Below, piece after piece: positions 23,627 to 35,722 of a stretch of 64,000 nt of DNA. Every line of letters begins with the position of its first letter. Position 1 is the first letter of the stretch. The DNA is taken from assembly GCF_963259705.1 (NCBI RefSeq), contig NC_081842.1, positions 40,017,796-40,081,795 on the forward strand. The letters are read 5' to 3'. The DNA comes from Myotis daubentonii. Lineage: Eukaryota > Chordata > Mammalia > Chiroptera > Vespertilionidae. The translations under genes and the position numbers were made by a program. The notes beneath the pieces are model-generated. The model was not told where the DNA came from, made no database searches, and saw only the letters and a list, made by a program, of their open reading frames with translations.

Positions 23627-24236
23627 AAAAACACAAGTTTAGTGCATATTTTATGTATTCAATAGAATATCTTTTACAATCTGGGATGATAAAATTATTT
23701 CAGCCATGAATCCCCCCAAAAAAAAGCTGTTTGATAATTCTAAATATTTAAAATTAAGTATCCAAATGCACTTTATGTAGAATTTTCAATGGTTATCATA
23801 AATTAAAGTTGGCATCCATTTTAATTAGATTAATCTAATAGATAATCTCTAAGGTCAACCTAGGTTTTATATTTCATACAAGTGGGAGATATATTTTAAT
23901 GAATTCTTCAATGTTTCAAGAAATGCCAGAGGTTTAGGTTTTTAAAATAATCCTAAATATGTTTAAAATCATTCCTATTGGTAAATAGAATGACTGGCCA
24001 TTTTATTTATTAGAGTAAAATAAGAAACTATGTTTAATTCTGCTTTTCTCTATAAATCTACAATTGTGGATCACTGTTAACCAAGCCCTTTCTTCTTATG
24101 AATGAGAAAAGCAAATCCTAGGGAGGTGAATGTTTTCCAGAAGTTCATGCAGCAGAACCAGAGTTTACTGTGGTACTCAATTCTAGTTTACCACACTGCC
24201 ATCCCCTTCTAATTTTTTCTTTTGAACTTAATTAAA
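23627..24236. other. Non-coding stretch, nothing recognised
   Basis: AT-rich sequence with no supported gene or repeat. Confidence 0.35.
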
Positions 24237-24905
24237 GTATAATTTAAATACAATAAACTATTTATTTAAAGTGTATAATTTGATCAGTTTTGTCATATGT
24301 ATATACCCATAAAACCATCACCACAATCAAATAACATTGTCCACCACCCCAAAAAGTTTCCTCAAGCCACTTTGTATCCCATCCCACCCTCCACCCCTCC
24401 CCAGTTAACCAATGATTTGTTTTTAGTCACTATAAATTAATTTGCATTTTCTAGAATTTTGCAAAAATGAAACCACATAGTTTATGATATCCTTTTGGGC
24501 CATGGATTCTCTTACTCCTGGTAATTTTGAAATTAATCTATGCTACAGCATCTATCAATGTTCATTCTCTTTTTACTGCTCAGTAGGTACTGCATTGTAT
24601 AAATATACCATGTATCATCTTCATTTACCCCTTGATGAACATTTAGGTTATTTCCAGTTTGGACCTATTAGAAATAATGCTGCTATAAACATTCATATAC
24701 AAGATTGTGTGTGAGCATATGTTCTTGTTTCTTTTTGGTAAATATCTACGAGCAGAATGGCTGGGTTATACAGTAAGTACTAGTATATGGTTAGCTTGAA
24801 AATATCTGTAGTTTTCCAAAGTAGTTGGACAATTTCACATTCCTACAAGCATGAGGGTTCCAGTTGCTCCATAAACTTGCCAATGTTTGACATGGTATTT
24901 TTTTA
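24237..24905 (-). mobile_element. Ancient L1 fragment (L1M age), antisense
   Basis: The reverse of an old L1 3' UTR/ORF2 end. Landmarks on the plus strand are 'accatcaccacaatcaaata', 'ttcatttaccccttgatgaa', 'ggttatttccagtttgg', 'aataatgctgctataaacat', and 'atgagggttccagttgctcc'. These correspond to L1 ORF2 C-terminal coding read backwards. Strongly decayed. Confidence 0.8.
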
Positions 24906-25289
24906 GTATTTTTTTTGTTTGTTTAATTTTAACCACTTTAAGGATATGTTATCCCCACTTTTATTATATTCTTTTAATTCCTTGGATTTTCTTGACACAA
25001 CTTGTGCTATTCTGCAAATTGGGAAAGAAAAGAGTGACATGTAATAACGTGATATGTGACTAAAGGACAAGATAAGGGTACATTTTTCATAAGTTAGTTT
25101 TACCACATGGCAAATGCCTTAATTTCTGTGTTTATCAACAATTAAAATCTTAGTTGTTTTTTAAAGTATATTTTTTAAATTTACTTTTCTATAACCTCTT
25201 TAACTTCTTTAACTTCTCTTTTCCAGTACAGAAAAGTCAAGTGGTTGAATAAACAACCACCCAAAGGACAAAAATAGATCATACAAAAC

Positions 25290-26100
25290 AAAATTATTCA
25301 AGAAATAAAATAAGAGCTACTTATTGCATATCAAATTGGCAAAACTTTTTTTTAAAATATATTTTATTGATTTTTTTACAGAGAGGAACTGAGTCGGATA
25401 GAGAGTTAGAAACATTGATGAGAGAGAAACATCAATCAGCTGCCTCCTGCATACCCCCTGCTGGGAATGTGCCCGCAACCAAGGTACATGCCCTTGACTG
25501 GAATCAAACCCGGGACCCTTCAGTCGGCAGGCCAATGCTCTATCCACTGAGCCAAAGCGGTCTGGGTGGCAAAACTTTTTAAAAGGACAATATCTAGGGA
25601 TGGTGAGGGGTGAGTGTGATAAAACTTGCCCTCTCATATATTGCTCACAGAAATGACTTTTTAGAAAGCAATTTGGCCATTTATAGTAAGAGTCTTAATA
25701 GTTCTCATATTAAATGATACAGTAATATCACTTCTAGAGATTTTAAAACTCTAAATAAATAATCAGAGATATGGACAAGTGATTATCTTCAAGGAGTTCA
25801 GCATTATACATAATGCCAGGAAATTGGAATTAACCTAATTGTCCAAAAGCTAAATCAATAATGGTTCATACATGTGACATTATGCTGGCAATAAAACCAT
25901 AGATTTGAAGAATATTTAACCACATTAATAAGTGCTACTCACATAATGTTTAGAGGATGAGAGAAAAAGATTACCACAATTACCATAAAGAAAAACAATG
26001 TACATTTAAGAAAAAGGAAAGATACCACAAATTTAACAGTGGTACCTGTCTTTGAAGAGTTTACATGAGTTCACAGATATACTGAGTTGGTTGGTACATT
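25290..26100 (+). mobile_element. Ancient L1 3' fragment, split by a SINE
   Basis: Decayed ORF2 C-terminal sequence in sense: 'tttagaaagcaatttggcca', 'aatatcacttctagagattt', 'ataatcagagatatggacaa', 'aattggaattaacctaattg', and 'tgaagaatatttaaccacat' follow the order seen in L1M 3' ends. The Ves SINE at 25351-25566 interrupts it. No open frame. Confidence 0.65.
25351..25566 (-). mobile_element. Ves-type tRNA-derived SINE
   Basis: On the minus strand the head reads like a tRNA: box A 'TTTGGCTCAGTGGATAGAGC' and box B 'GGGTTTGATTCCAGTC', followed by the Ves body ('gcatgtaccttggttgcggg', 'aggaggcagctgattgatgt') and a tail ending in 'tcaataaaatatatttt'. A TSD TGGCAAAACTTTTT lies at 25337-25350 and 25567-25580. 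The boxes form an internal Pol III promoter. Mobilisation would be by L1 in trans. It supports a bat source. Confidence 0.92.
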
Positions 26101-26597
26101 ACTTATATCTATTTAGCAATTTGTAAGTAATATATGATATACAAGTAATATATTGAAGCACAGAGGCTGGACCAACTAATTAACTCTATATGGGGACTAT
26201 CCTTTGACCTGAATCTGGAAGAATGAGTAGTTTTCCAGAAAGCATTCTTGGGAGAAGAAATAATATATGCGAAGCCACGGAGATGTTTGTGTCCCTGGTT
26301 CAAGAGCCAAATGTCAGTGTTTGTTGAATACACTAATGAATAAGTTATATAAAAACATGTTAGTTTTCTCTAACTGTTCTTTGTTTCATTATTTCATTCA
26401 CCAGAAGTCTACTACTAAAACATAATGACATACTACAAATTTCAAAATTAACTAATTTTAGATCAGTTACATTTTAGGATATTGCTTCCTAAAATCATCC
26501 CTTAATTGCATCAGTAAGTGATCAGTATTTTATTAAATTGTTAATGTAAGATAAGCTAATTCTGGAAGACCAGAGAACCTATCACCACCCCTTAAGA

Positions 26598-26795
26598 CAG
26601 GGGTCCTCAAACTTTTTAAACAGGGGGCCAGTTCACTGTCCCTCAGACCGTTGGACTATAGTTTTAAAAAAAAACTATGAACAAATTCCTATGCACAGTG
26701 CACATATCTTATTTTGAAGTAAAAAAAACAAAACGGGAACAAATACAATATTTGTATTTGCATGTGGCCCGCAGGCCGTAATTTGAGGACCCCTG
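26598..26795. mobile_element. Short non-autonomous hAT element
   Basis: 198 bp with inverted termini CAGGGGTCCTCAAACT / AATTTGAGGACCCCTG. The imperfect 8-bp TSD (ccttaaga / ctttagga, 6 of 8) keeps TA at its centre, as expected for Buster-group hAT elements. Non-coding. Confidence 0.88.
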
Positions 26796-26803
26796 CTTTA
26801 GGA

Positions 26804-28027
26804 GTATTAACTTTTTTTATTGCCTTCTATCTTAAGAAACAGCTGATATTTTAACCAAGAGTCCTTTATCTACTCACCAACTATGAATCAAAAGAATGAC
26901 TGTAATTTATTTTGAACACCTTTTCTTTAAAAAGAAAACTACTACACAAGGATCTTTGATATAATTTAGGCTTCTTTTAAAAAGATTTGTTTGTTGTTGT
27001 TTCTCCTTAAAATAATAAAGTGATAAGTTGGCAACATTAATGGCAAAATTAGTATTAAAAAATCTGTACAATTACTTAATTCCTGACTCATTACTTAACT
27101 TTTAAATATCCATAAAGACTTAAATCCATCATCCTTTGTGAGCAATTAGGAGATGGAAGATTTGGATGGATACTTGGTATTGTTTTTCTAATCTAATGAT
27201 ATTTGACAGAAAAAAAAAGCCTACAGAAAGGAAAAGCAGAGGGATACAATCTCAACTGACAAAGAATTTAAATCATAGATGGGAACTTAACTTCAAAGAG
27301 ATATTTATTTATTATTAAAATAATAGCAACAGAAAACCTCCTTTTTTAGCCTCTTTGTTTAGTAGATACTCTAAACAGCCTCTATATTGAGATAAGCAAA
27401 ATGTTCTAGATAAGGCATTGGGGGCCCCACAAGGTATGGAATCTAACAGAAGATCCCCACAGAAAGCTGGATCTCCAAAGAGCTACCCTCTAAACCCCTA
27501 TGAGGTGACTAGGAATAGAGGCATTTTTGTTAGTGTTTGGGGTAGTTCTGGCACCAAAGAATGCCTTTAATTGTGAAAGGTACTTTTAATTGTGAACTGC
27601 TCAACTTCTGTGCAAAAGAGCAAAAGTGGTCTTAATGCTTTAATGAAACATCCATGCTAAGGGGTGACCAAACAGCATCACTCTCTGCTGTAAGGAATGA
27701 AGATTTCACAGTAAAGATGAATGTGGAGAAAACTGAGTGATCACAGGCACACGGATAGTTACCCATGCAGACTCAAAAGATTCTCCTCTATTCAAATTAG
27801 TATCATGCCAATAATGCAATCTGTAATTTAGTTGAAGGGAATAAAAACCTGCCATATTATATCATTGTGGTTCATTTAAATTATATTGGTTTTGTATTTG
27901 ATTTGTAGTGTTTTTTTTTGTTTTGTTGTTACATAAGTCTTGGAGATCTAAAGTGTTTATACCTAGTTTTATGTTTGTACAGATGTTAATGATTTTTTAA
28001 TAACCTGCTTTCCCTTATAAAGATATA
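26804..28027. other. Non-coding stretch, nothing recognised
   Basis: AT-rich, no supported gene or repeat. Confidence 0.35.
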
Positions 28028-28523
28028 TCTACAATAATAAAAGTGTAATATACAAATCAACCAAATGGCTGAACAGCAGAATGACCGTCTAGACGACCAC
28101 GCTATGACACTTACTGGCGCCAGGCCAGCCAAGGCGGGTGAGATGCGATTGGTGGGGGACCCTGCCATCGCCCCATGATTGCCCCGCAGAGGGAGGCCCA
28201 GGCCACCGGCCAGCAGGGCTATCAATCGGGGGCTCCACAATAGCCCCGCAGAGGGAGGCCCAGGCCACCGGCCAGCAGGGCTATCAATCAGGGGCTCCAC
28301 AATAGCCCCAAGAAGGGAGGCCCAGGCTACCCCGTGGTGGCACAACAGCAGGTAGCCTGGGCCTCCCTCTGTGAGGGTGATCCATCAGGGAGCCCTGGCT
28401 GGTTGGGCAGGGCCTACCTCTTTGGGGCGATCGATCACAGGGCTCCCAGACTGTGAGAGGGCGCAGGCCAAGCTGAGGAACTGCCCCCCACCAGGGCACA
28501 AATTTCATGCACCAGGCCTCTAG
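28028..28523 (+). mobile_element. Helitron (HeliBat type)
   Basis: 496 bp, flanked by A (28027) and T (28524). It starts TCTACAATAATAAAAGTG and ends with a hairpin-type GGCACAAATTTCATGCACC, then GGCCTCTAG. The interior contains a GC-rich 62-bp tandem unit beginning gccccgcagaggga at 28181, repeated at 28243, with a third, shorter copy at 28305. The octamer seen in relatives is mutated here (atacaaat). Confidence 0.92.
28181..28345 (+). repeat. 62-bp tandem repeat inside a Helitron
   Basis: Two near-identical 62-bp units and part of a third (starts 28181, 28243, 28305). Units 1 and 2 differ at very few bases, so the expansion is recent compared with the rest of the element. Confidence 0.9.
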
Positions 28524-29688
28524 TAATATATATATAGATATATACATATTTATATATATACATACACACTTTGATAGGATACAGAATGATGCTTTAATAA
28601 GAACTGGCTTGTCATCTGACTTATTGTGCAGATCTACCTACAGGGAGGTTCTGTCACTCTAGCCACAGTATGGCAATAGCTGTTTCCCACCGCAGTATGG
28701 CAGCCATCATTACATGTTATGAAAGTAGCACATGGCCTTGTACATGAATCTCTATGAACCTGGTTGAAATGGTTCTACCCTGGGTAAAGGATCCACCTTG
28801 GATGAATTGGGTGGAACTATGTGAAAGTGCCAGTCTTGTAGTTTAAAATAGTCAAATACCAGCATTTTCTTACTCTGCCACCTAATGCATGCTCAAGAGC
28901 CTTTTCTTTCCTTCAAGGAGAGCCTGACATAAACCAGTATAGAGACCTCTTAACAGGCAACTAACCTTCCTTGATGCTATCCTGATTCTGACCAATAACA
29001 TTCAGTCAAATTAAAATTCAAAATTAAAGGGTTTTTAATATAAAAACAATAATGAAAAATGCAACTATTGAACACATGTTAGTTCAATATAAAAAAAAAA
29101 AAAGAAACCTAGAAGGAATATAAAATTAGGCAATAAAAGTGAAACACTGTCTTGGAGAACTACTTGGCCATTGATGAGGGAAACCCTTTTCTCAAAAAGC
29201 CAGAAATTAATTAATTGTTGTTGTTGTTTTTTGTATAAAGCAGTAGGAAAGATTCAGAAGCCACAGAAATAGACATCAATCAGAAAGGTTATTTTAAATA
29301 GAGTCCTTTTTATTTCCTATGCCATAGAACATTAAGAAGTCATCAAATATTACCCACTGGCTGCTCAGCCCTTTCCTGTGAAGGTCCTTACCTTTTATTG
29401 TTTCAAATTTCCCAATAGTGAAGAACCCCACCTACATCTAATTGTAGGAGAGTAGGACAAAGAAGGACAGAGTATTAAACCCAGTTACTTCCTTTTTTGT
29501 AATGCAAGTACCTAATTTAAGCTTTGATTGCAGAGGCATCGGATTCAAAGGAGGCTTCCACTTCAAAGACAGCTATCTCAAATAAATATTCTGCCAGCCA
29601 CTGGATTAGATAAAGAGCCAGGCCCTCCCCTACTGAGGCTCCTTTGTTTCAGAGATGGGTCTTCTCTACCCTTCATATCTACTAGTCA

Positions 29689-29691
<3 letters not shown>
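28524..29691. other. Non-coding stretch, nothing recognised
   Basis: Begins with an AT-rich (TA)n-like patch to about 28570. No gene or repeat family is supported beyond that. Confidence 0.35.
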
Positions 29692-29763
<72 letters not shown>

Positions 29764-29790
29764 TTCTCTCTCTCATTCTCCCTCTCCCCC
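29692..29790. repeat. (CT)n microsatellite
   Basis: About 55 bp of uninterrupted CT repeats followed by interrupted CT/TTCT units. Confidence 0.98.
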
Positions 29791-30022
29791 AACCCACCGA
29801 TGACCTCACTATGTGGCCTCAGATGTGTTGTGCAGTTTCCAGGACTTGTAAGTAATAAACATTTATTTTTCAAAGTTTCCTGATGCTTACTGCTGAAGGA
29901 TGTCTTGCAATCATAATAAGAACCACCAGGGCCAGTCCGGTCACAACAATGGTTATTGAGAGGCTGAGGCAGGCACACAAAACAAAGGGTTTATACATAA
30001 TTATTGATTCCTTGGAGTTGAG

Positions 30023-30238
30023 GCGATCTGCCTCCCTGTTTCATACCAAACATGACTATTAGTGACAATATCCAAGTGCAACTTTCTGATCTCATTTGAG
30101 GTACTGATATTTGCATTCCACTTTCCTCTAGCGATCTGCCTCCCTGTTTCATACCAAACATGACTATTAGTGACAATATTCAAGTGCAACTTTCTGATCT
30201 CATTTGAGGTACTGATATTTGCATTCCACTTTCCTCTA
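30023..30238. repeat. 108-bp tandem duplication
   Basis: Two abutting 108-bp copies (30023-30130 and 30131-30238) starting gcgatctgcctccctg and ending ctttcctcta. The only difference I see is at about 30072/30180 (atatcc against atattc). This indicates a very recent duplication in unique-looking sequence. Confidence 0.95.
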
Positions 30239-30594
30239 ACAGAAATATTTCTAAATAGCAAGCATGCAAAATCTTCATGACATAGAGTAGGTATGAAGAC
30301 ATCTAAAGAAAACTTCACATTCTTTTTACCACCCATTTTTAATGTTTATCATTTATCTTTTATAAACCGACCAAATCTTATATATGGTGGTGTCCACTTT
30401 GTTCCCAGATAAAGGAAAAATTATCCCTTGACAAATAGCCAATAAAACTTGGCCTCAGACACATGATATTCCATAACTTCCCTGGCATAACACCAAAGAA
30501 CTGAGTCTACAAAAGAGAATACATACACATTCACAGAAGAAAAAAAAGTGATATGTTGGGTCCATGAAAAAGAGCTGAGTAAAATTTTAATAAA

Positions 30595-30928
30595 CTAGAG
30601 GCCAGATGCATGAAATTTGTGCAGGGGGGGCAGGGAGGTCCCTCAGCCCGGCCTGCGCCCTCTCGCAATCTAGGACCCCTTGCTCCTAACTGCCCACCTG
30701 CTCGCTCCTTATCTCTTGGCTCACTGCTCCTTAGCCTGCCACGGAGGCAGGAGAGGCTCCCGCCACCGCCCCTGGCTTCTGGCTGAGCAGCCCTCCAGCT
30801 GTGGGAGCACACTGACTACCAGGGGGTAGCTCCTGCATTGAGCATCTGCCCCCTGGTGGTCAGTGCACATCATAGCAACCAGTCATTCTGGTCGTTCAGC
30901 TATAATGGTCACTGGGCTTTAATAAAAT
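30595..30928 (-). mobile_element. Helitron (HeliBat type), decayed 5' end
   Basis: On the minus strand the 3' end has the hairpin remnant GCACAAATTTCATGCA and terminal GGCCTCTAG, followed by T. The 5' end is diverged (the TCCTATATAATAAAAGG equivalent reads attttattaaagccc). It contains an exact CTGCCCCCTGGTGG block at 30846-30859 and a second related block on the opposite strand (CTACCAGGGGGTAG, about 30816-30829). It belongs to the same subfamily as the copies at 19427 and 49862. Confidence 0.85.
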
Positions 30929-31039
30929 TATAATAAATGATAAAATATTCCTAAAGTTGTGTAATAACAAAGTTATTCATTTGTTCATTCATCCAATATG
31001 TTTACAAGAATCTATAATATGCAAGGTATTATATTAATA

Positions 31040-31074
31040 CAAATAATTAACATTTATTGAGTACTTACTATGTG
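31040..31074 (-). repeat. MIR/L2 3'-end piece, left of the LTR
   Basis: 'aacatttattgagtacttac' and 'tatgtgcca' form a reverse MIR/L2 3' end. It continues at 32019 (gtacaatactaggtattttg) after the inserted LTR. Confidence 0.6.
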
Positions 31075-31078
31075 CCAG

Positions 31079-32014
31079 TGTTACTGGACAGGGACCAGGC
31101 CCAGAGTGGCTCTGCCTCAGGCTGGCGTGTAGTGTGTGGGTTCTTGACTTCATGTAGGAAAGATCTCACAACCCGAGTCCAGGTGATATTGAGAGTATGT
31201 TTATTAAAGCTGAGCACAGTGAAATAAAGAAAGGACTTCAGGTAGAAAAAGCATCAGGAGAGAGCCTAGGTGGTACCCTGCTTTGGCTCCCTAGAAACAT
31301 TATAGGAAAGAAGTGACCCAAGGCAGGGCTGCCGTTAGCTCACTGTAAAGTCAGAGAAAAGAGCACCTTGGAGACAGGCTGAGGGGGTAAGCCCAGAGTT
31401 GAGCTGCCGCTGCCCACTGCTTCCCTCACTGCAAGTCTCCTGAGACAGTCAGAATTTAGGAGGAAGTAAAAAGTCTGTGCCGGGAAGGGGCATTATCTAG
31501 AGCGAAACCACATGATATCCTTTGTCTTGAGGGTTTTATCTTTCTTCTATAGGAGTGATTCTTAGAGGAGGGTTTCAGCAGAATATTCATCAGCTTTCCA
31601 GGTGTGTTTTTAATATGCTGATGCATCAAAATGAGAGTATAGGGAGTTTAGGGATATTCTTTGGTCTGCTTTATTGCTTTACTTTTATCTTGGGCCTGTC
31701 TGGCTCTAATCAGGTTTTGTTATTTGTTCTCCTGACTTCATCCGTGCTTGGGTTTGGCCGGCACAAATGGCATTAATACAGTCTCTGTTCTCTATCTCTC
31801 CAACCAGGGTGATTGAAGCTATGTATTCTCTGGTTAGGGAGGAGAGGTATAAACCATTTGTTCTCAAGTGTGCTTGGTTAGGGAAGATAAAGTCTTGCAA
31901 TTCACTAGCTGGTGGTAAGTTGTTCAAATTATTTGGCCTTGTATAATTGTCTTGTCTCAGTTTCCCCATTCCCCTTGCCCAGGAATTTTCCCAGCTCCTT
32001 ATGATCCTGCCTCA
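31079..32014 (-). mobile_element. Solo LTR, ERV1-type
   Basis: 936 bp with TG...CA termini and a 4-bp TSD, CCAG (31075-31078, 32015-32018). Four-base duplications fit class I (gammaretroviral) elements. On the minus strand an AATAAA signal lies about 130 bp before the 3' end, as expected for R/U5. The insertion split a MIR/L2 fossil, which gives an independent check of both boundaries. No viral coding sequence remains. A diverged relative lies at 9315-9560. Confidence 0.8.
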
Positions 32015-32164
32015 CCAGGTACAATACTAGGTATTTTGTAGACATGAAAGGAGCCATAGGCATGAGTTTATGAGGGATGAGCAGGGATGCTGAGGACAGA
32101 CATTGTGGCTATCACTCATTCACAGAGTGGTTAGAAGTCAGATCCAACACAACGGCACAAAACA

Positions 32165-32330
32165 CCACATCGAAAAACGGTTATGAGTTAGGTAGTATTA
32201 TTGTCCCAAATTTATTGAAGAAAAATAAGAAGCTAAAGAAATTAAATAACTTGCTCAAGTTCATAAGTGGCAGTGCTGGGATTTGAACTTATATCTTACT
32301 TTGTTTTCTATTACACCACAAGAATCACTT
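32165..32330 (-). repeat. MIR SINE fossil
   Basis: Reverse MIR: 'ggtagtattattgtcccaaa', 'aactaaataacttgctc'-like block, 'ataagtggcagtgctgggat', 'ttgaacttatatc'. Confidence 0.75.
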
Positions 32331-34790
32331 TAAACATTTGGAGAGTGGAGGGATATAAAGAAAAAAATTAGAGTGCCTAACCATGCTCAAATCAATACTC
32401 TGTTAAAGTAAATATGAATCATTTTTAAGTTAGTCACCTAAATTCCATTTGGGGTCAAAAGTATAAATATTGAAGTGCTTTTTCTGTTGACAGAAATATT
32501 TCCCAATCTTATCAAGAGCACTTGCCAACAGCCAGCATCATGATGAATTTTACAGAGGTAACTGAAAAATTATCACTGCCTTGGCCAGCGTGGAAATTTC
32601 CTGCTGGGTCTTTTATGGCAGTAGAGCTACCCTCAAATCTAAAAGGCCAAGAGTCTGCAGAATATCCCAGATTGGGTTCTTTCCTATGTGTTAGCCAAAA
32701 AACAGCCAGGAGTTGCAGCTACTCAGTTCTCCCTCTATTTTGAATTCCATGGTAGTGTACTAGGCCATGATCATTTCATAAAAAACGCTTGCCTATTAAT
32801 TATTTACACCATAACATTTTACTGAGTTCCCATTAATTCAATCCATGTGACAGGGACTTTGTTCGTTTATTTTAAAATAGTCTCATATAGCCAAAAAAAT
32901 AATAAGTTTGCATATCTACCTTGAGCAAATATGGCATATTTAGGTCCACTTCTATGGCTCAGTCTGCATATGTTCTCTAAGGAAGACATGTGAATAGAAT
33001 CTGTAACTACTTCCTAGTCTTCTAAAAACCCCAAACCGTATCAGGAGGAATATGTGTCTTTTTCACCATTTTTATCCCTAGGCCCATGCATATGCTTGAA
33101 TGTCACTGATGTTATAATAAGTTTGTGGAATAAATGAGCTCTGTATCCTTTCAAATCTGTTGTCAGCATCCTTTTAAAAAAAGCAGTCTGTGGGTCAGAG
33201 GCTCTGGCTCTAGTCCTGACAATATGCCAAACCACCATGACTTTTTAAACAAGCCACAGTAACTGACAGCTTCCATGAGTCAGTGAGACCGAACAAATGG
33301 CTGGGATGTTAAAAGATGGTATCAGATGTTCCTTAGTATAGCACTAGTGGCTTTCACAATGAGCCATTTGTGTAGACCAGGCCCTCCACCAGAGAGCTGA
33401 TGATGAACAAGCAGTCTTTTGGAGGTGATGCTGGGAAGTACTTGTGAGTGGTCTAAACCCCAGGTACTAGGAGAAAGATGAAAACCTCTGAGACCTTGTT
33501 GTCAGAATGGGCTTAGGAGTTTCAGCAGGAATGGCACAGTCTAAGAACTAGATGGCCCCACCTAGTAGATAGACTGGGAGACAAAACTGACTCTGGACAG
33601 TGAAAGAAAATGCAATCATCAAGATGCACGAGATATCTGGGAAACCAGATAGGTGGCTTCCAGAAGAAGTAATCAACTAGACCCCCCTTACAGGAGCAAT
33701 GAATCATGCTTATAAGGTAGTAGTGGAAGTCTGCAGGCAAGTGAAATCTGTAAACTGAGTTTGGGAGAAGAGCACCAGACTTACAGCCAGTAACTACAAA
33801 CGGCACATAAGGTCAAGGCAGAACACAGCAAGGCTTTTCTAATGTTGAGTCTGATGGTATGAAATTTCCCAGGAAAAGCACTTAAAATCATCCTGCTGCT
33901 CACTCCCTTACCAGTCCTCAGATTCTGCGAAATTGATGACTGCTTTTTGCTCAGAGAAATCAATTTATTTGGTTCTATTTTTAACTCTTCCCTCAACTAC
34001 TTAAGCTAGCTATAGCCAATATTTTTCAAATGGTTATATGGATTATTTCTTTGAATTCAAGACTCAATGAACACAATAAAAAATGATTATAAGATCATTT
34101 AGATCTTACATTAGTGGTCCAGTGATCAGCACAGATTTCTAGGTCATCTGGTCCCCTTCTTTCATTGAACTTGCAGAGTACTAAGGTACAGGAAGGTTGA
34201 ATTGCTTCATTGACATAGCATAACTAGTTAGAGGTAGCATTCAGACTAGAATGCATGTCATGAGCATGTCTAATTAGGTGTTTTTTCCCCATCACACAAG
34301 GCTGGTCCTATTATAATGGGAACACATTTAGCTTTCCTAACTATCAACTTCCTATCTTACACAAGACTTCATGAAATTATATTCTTATCAGATTGCAATT
34401 CCCAAACAGCTAACTTACTAAATCTCTCTTGTTAAAGTGAATATCTTACTTATTAGACTTCTTAGTCTTGTCTTTCATTTCAAAAATCAAAGCAAAACAA
34501 AAAGTGCAATGTCCAATGAGTTTATATATCTCTATGGCTCAAAAATTGTCAAATAAAATATACACATGGTAGTCACAGTGAATAGTCAATGACAAAGTTA
34601 CAAAAATCATTAAGTGGTTTTATTGATAAGGATATTAAATTTGACAGGATAGGAGAAACTAAGCAATTCACATTAAAATAAAGGTAGAAATGCAGTGAAA
34701 ATTACCCAGGTAGGCATCCCAGTTCAGCTACTACATAATTCTATGATCTCAGTGAACTCATTTAAACTCTGCAGCCCAGAGTAAAGGAGG
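32331..34790. other. Non-coding stretch, nothing recognised
   Basis: About 2.4 kb with no supported gene or repeat family. The short frames at 32522-32743 and 33522-33996 lack domains, and no splice-site-bounded exon is evident. Confidence 0.35.
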
Positions 34791-34862
34791 ATGAAGAGGA
34801 AGATGAAAGGAAGAGGAAGAGGAGGAGGAAGTGGAGAAGGAGAAGGGAGGGGAGGAGGAGGT
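34791..34862. repeat. Purine-rich (GGA)n low-complexity tract
   Basis: Purine-dominated sequence with GGA/GAA/GAG units. Confidence 0.9.
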
Positions 34863-34989
34863 TGGAACTAAATAGCTTAAAGATTCCTAGATTTAAATGA
34901 AGCCTCCAGAGCTCCATATAAATGGACTCCAATTCTTATAATAACAGGGTCTAGGATGTAAGCATGGCTTGTGGACATAAAAGTCTGTG

Positions 34990-35032
34990 TGATAATAACA
35001 GCTAACTATAACTATATTCCAGGCATGTTTCT

Positions 35033-35077
<45 letters not shown>

Positions 35078-35255
35078 CAACTCATGGAAAATTTTTTACA
35101 GAAGCACCATTATTTTCAACCTCATTTTCCAGATGATGAGGAGGCCCAGAGATTAAGTAACTTGCCAATGTCACACATACAGTAAGCAGCAGAACCAGGA
35201 TTTGAACCTAGTCTAGCTCCAGAGCCATGAACTTAAAATATTACTATACTGCCAC
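34990..35255 (-). repeat. MIR SINE fossil with an internal GATA microsatellite
   Basis: Reverse MIR landmarks lie on both sides of a (GATA)n run at 35034-35077: 'attccaggcatgtttctaa' before it, and 'cctcattttccagatgatga', 'agtaacttgccaatgtcaca', 'ccaggatttgaacctagtc' after it. The microsatellite arose inside the MIR. Confidence 0.8.
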
Positions 35256-35722
35256 TCTGATGATGGGTGACCTAGCAGGTTTGGGTGGCTGATGATAAGA
35301 GAGATTATAAGATTTTGGATAGTCTTTTAAGATAAAATGGACAATAACTTCTAATTATAGCACTCTTCCTAGAATTGGTTTCTTAGACAGTTTATACCAG
35401 TGAGGTACCAATATTCATCCAATTGCTCAGGTTAAAAACTAAAGAATAAGTCTTGTTTTTGCCTTTCCCTCACTTTGAAACCCATTAGCAAGTCCTCTTA
35501 GGTCTACCATCAAAGAAAATACAAAATCCAACCACTTCTCACCACTCTACTGCTACCACTTGATGCATCCTCATCTTTACCTGAATTATTGCAAGTATCT
35601 CCTAATTCCCTGCTTTTACACTTACCCTTCTACAGTCTCATCTCCACACAGCATACTGAGTGGTCATTTTTAAAACACAGAAAAGATCAAAAATCCTCCT
35701 ATGGTGGCCCATTATCTATATA

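Noticed and set aside
25351..25566. Apparent tRNA gene (A and B boxes)
   Set aside because: The tRNA-like head is followed by the Ves SINE body and tail and is flanked by a TSD, so it is a SINE and not a functional tRNA gene.
28181..28345. Regular repeats that could suggest a CRISPR array
   Set aside because: The repeats are directly adjacent 62-bp units with no unique spacers, inside a eukaryotic Helitron.
33041..33996. Several 65-94-codon frames as possible host exons
   Set aside because: No domain or clear splice-bounded frame is visible, and composition is like the surrounding non-coding DNA.
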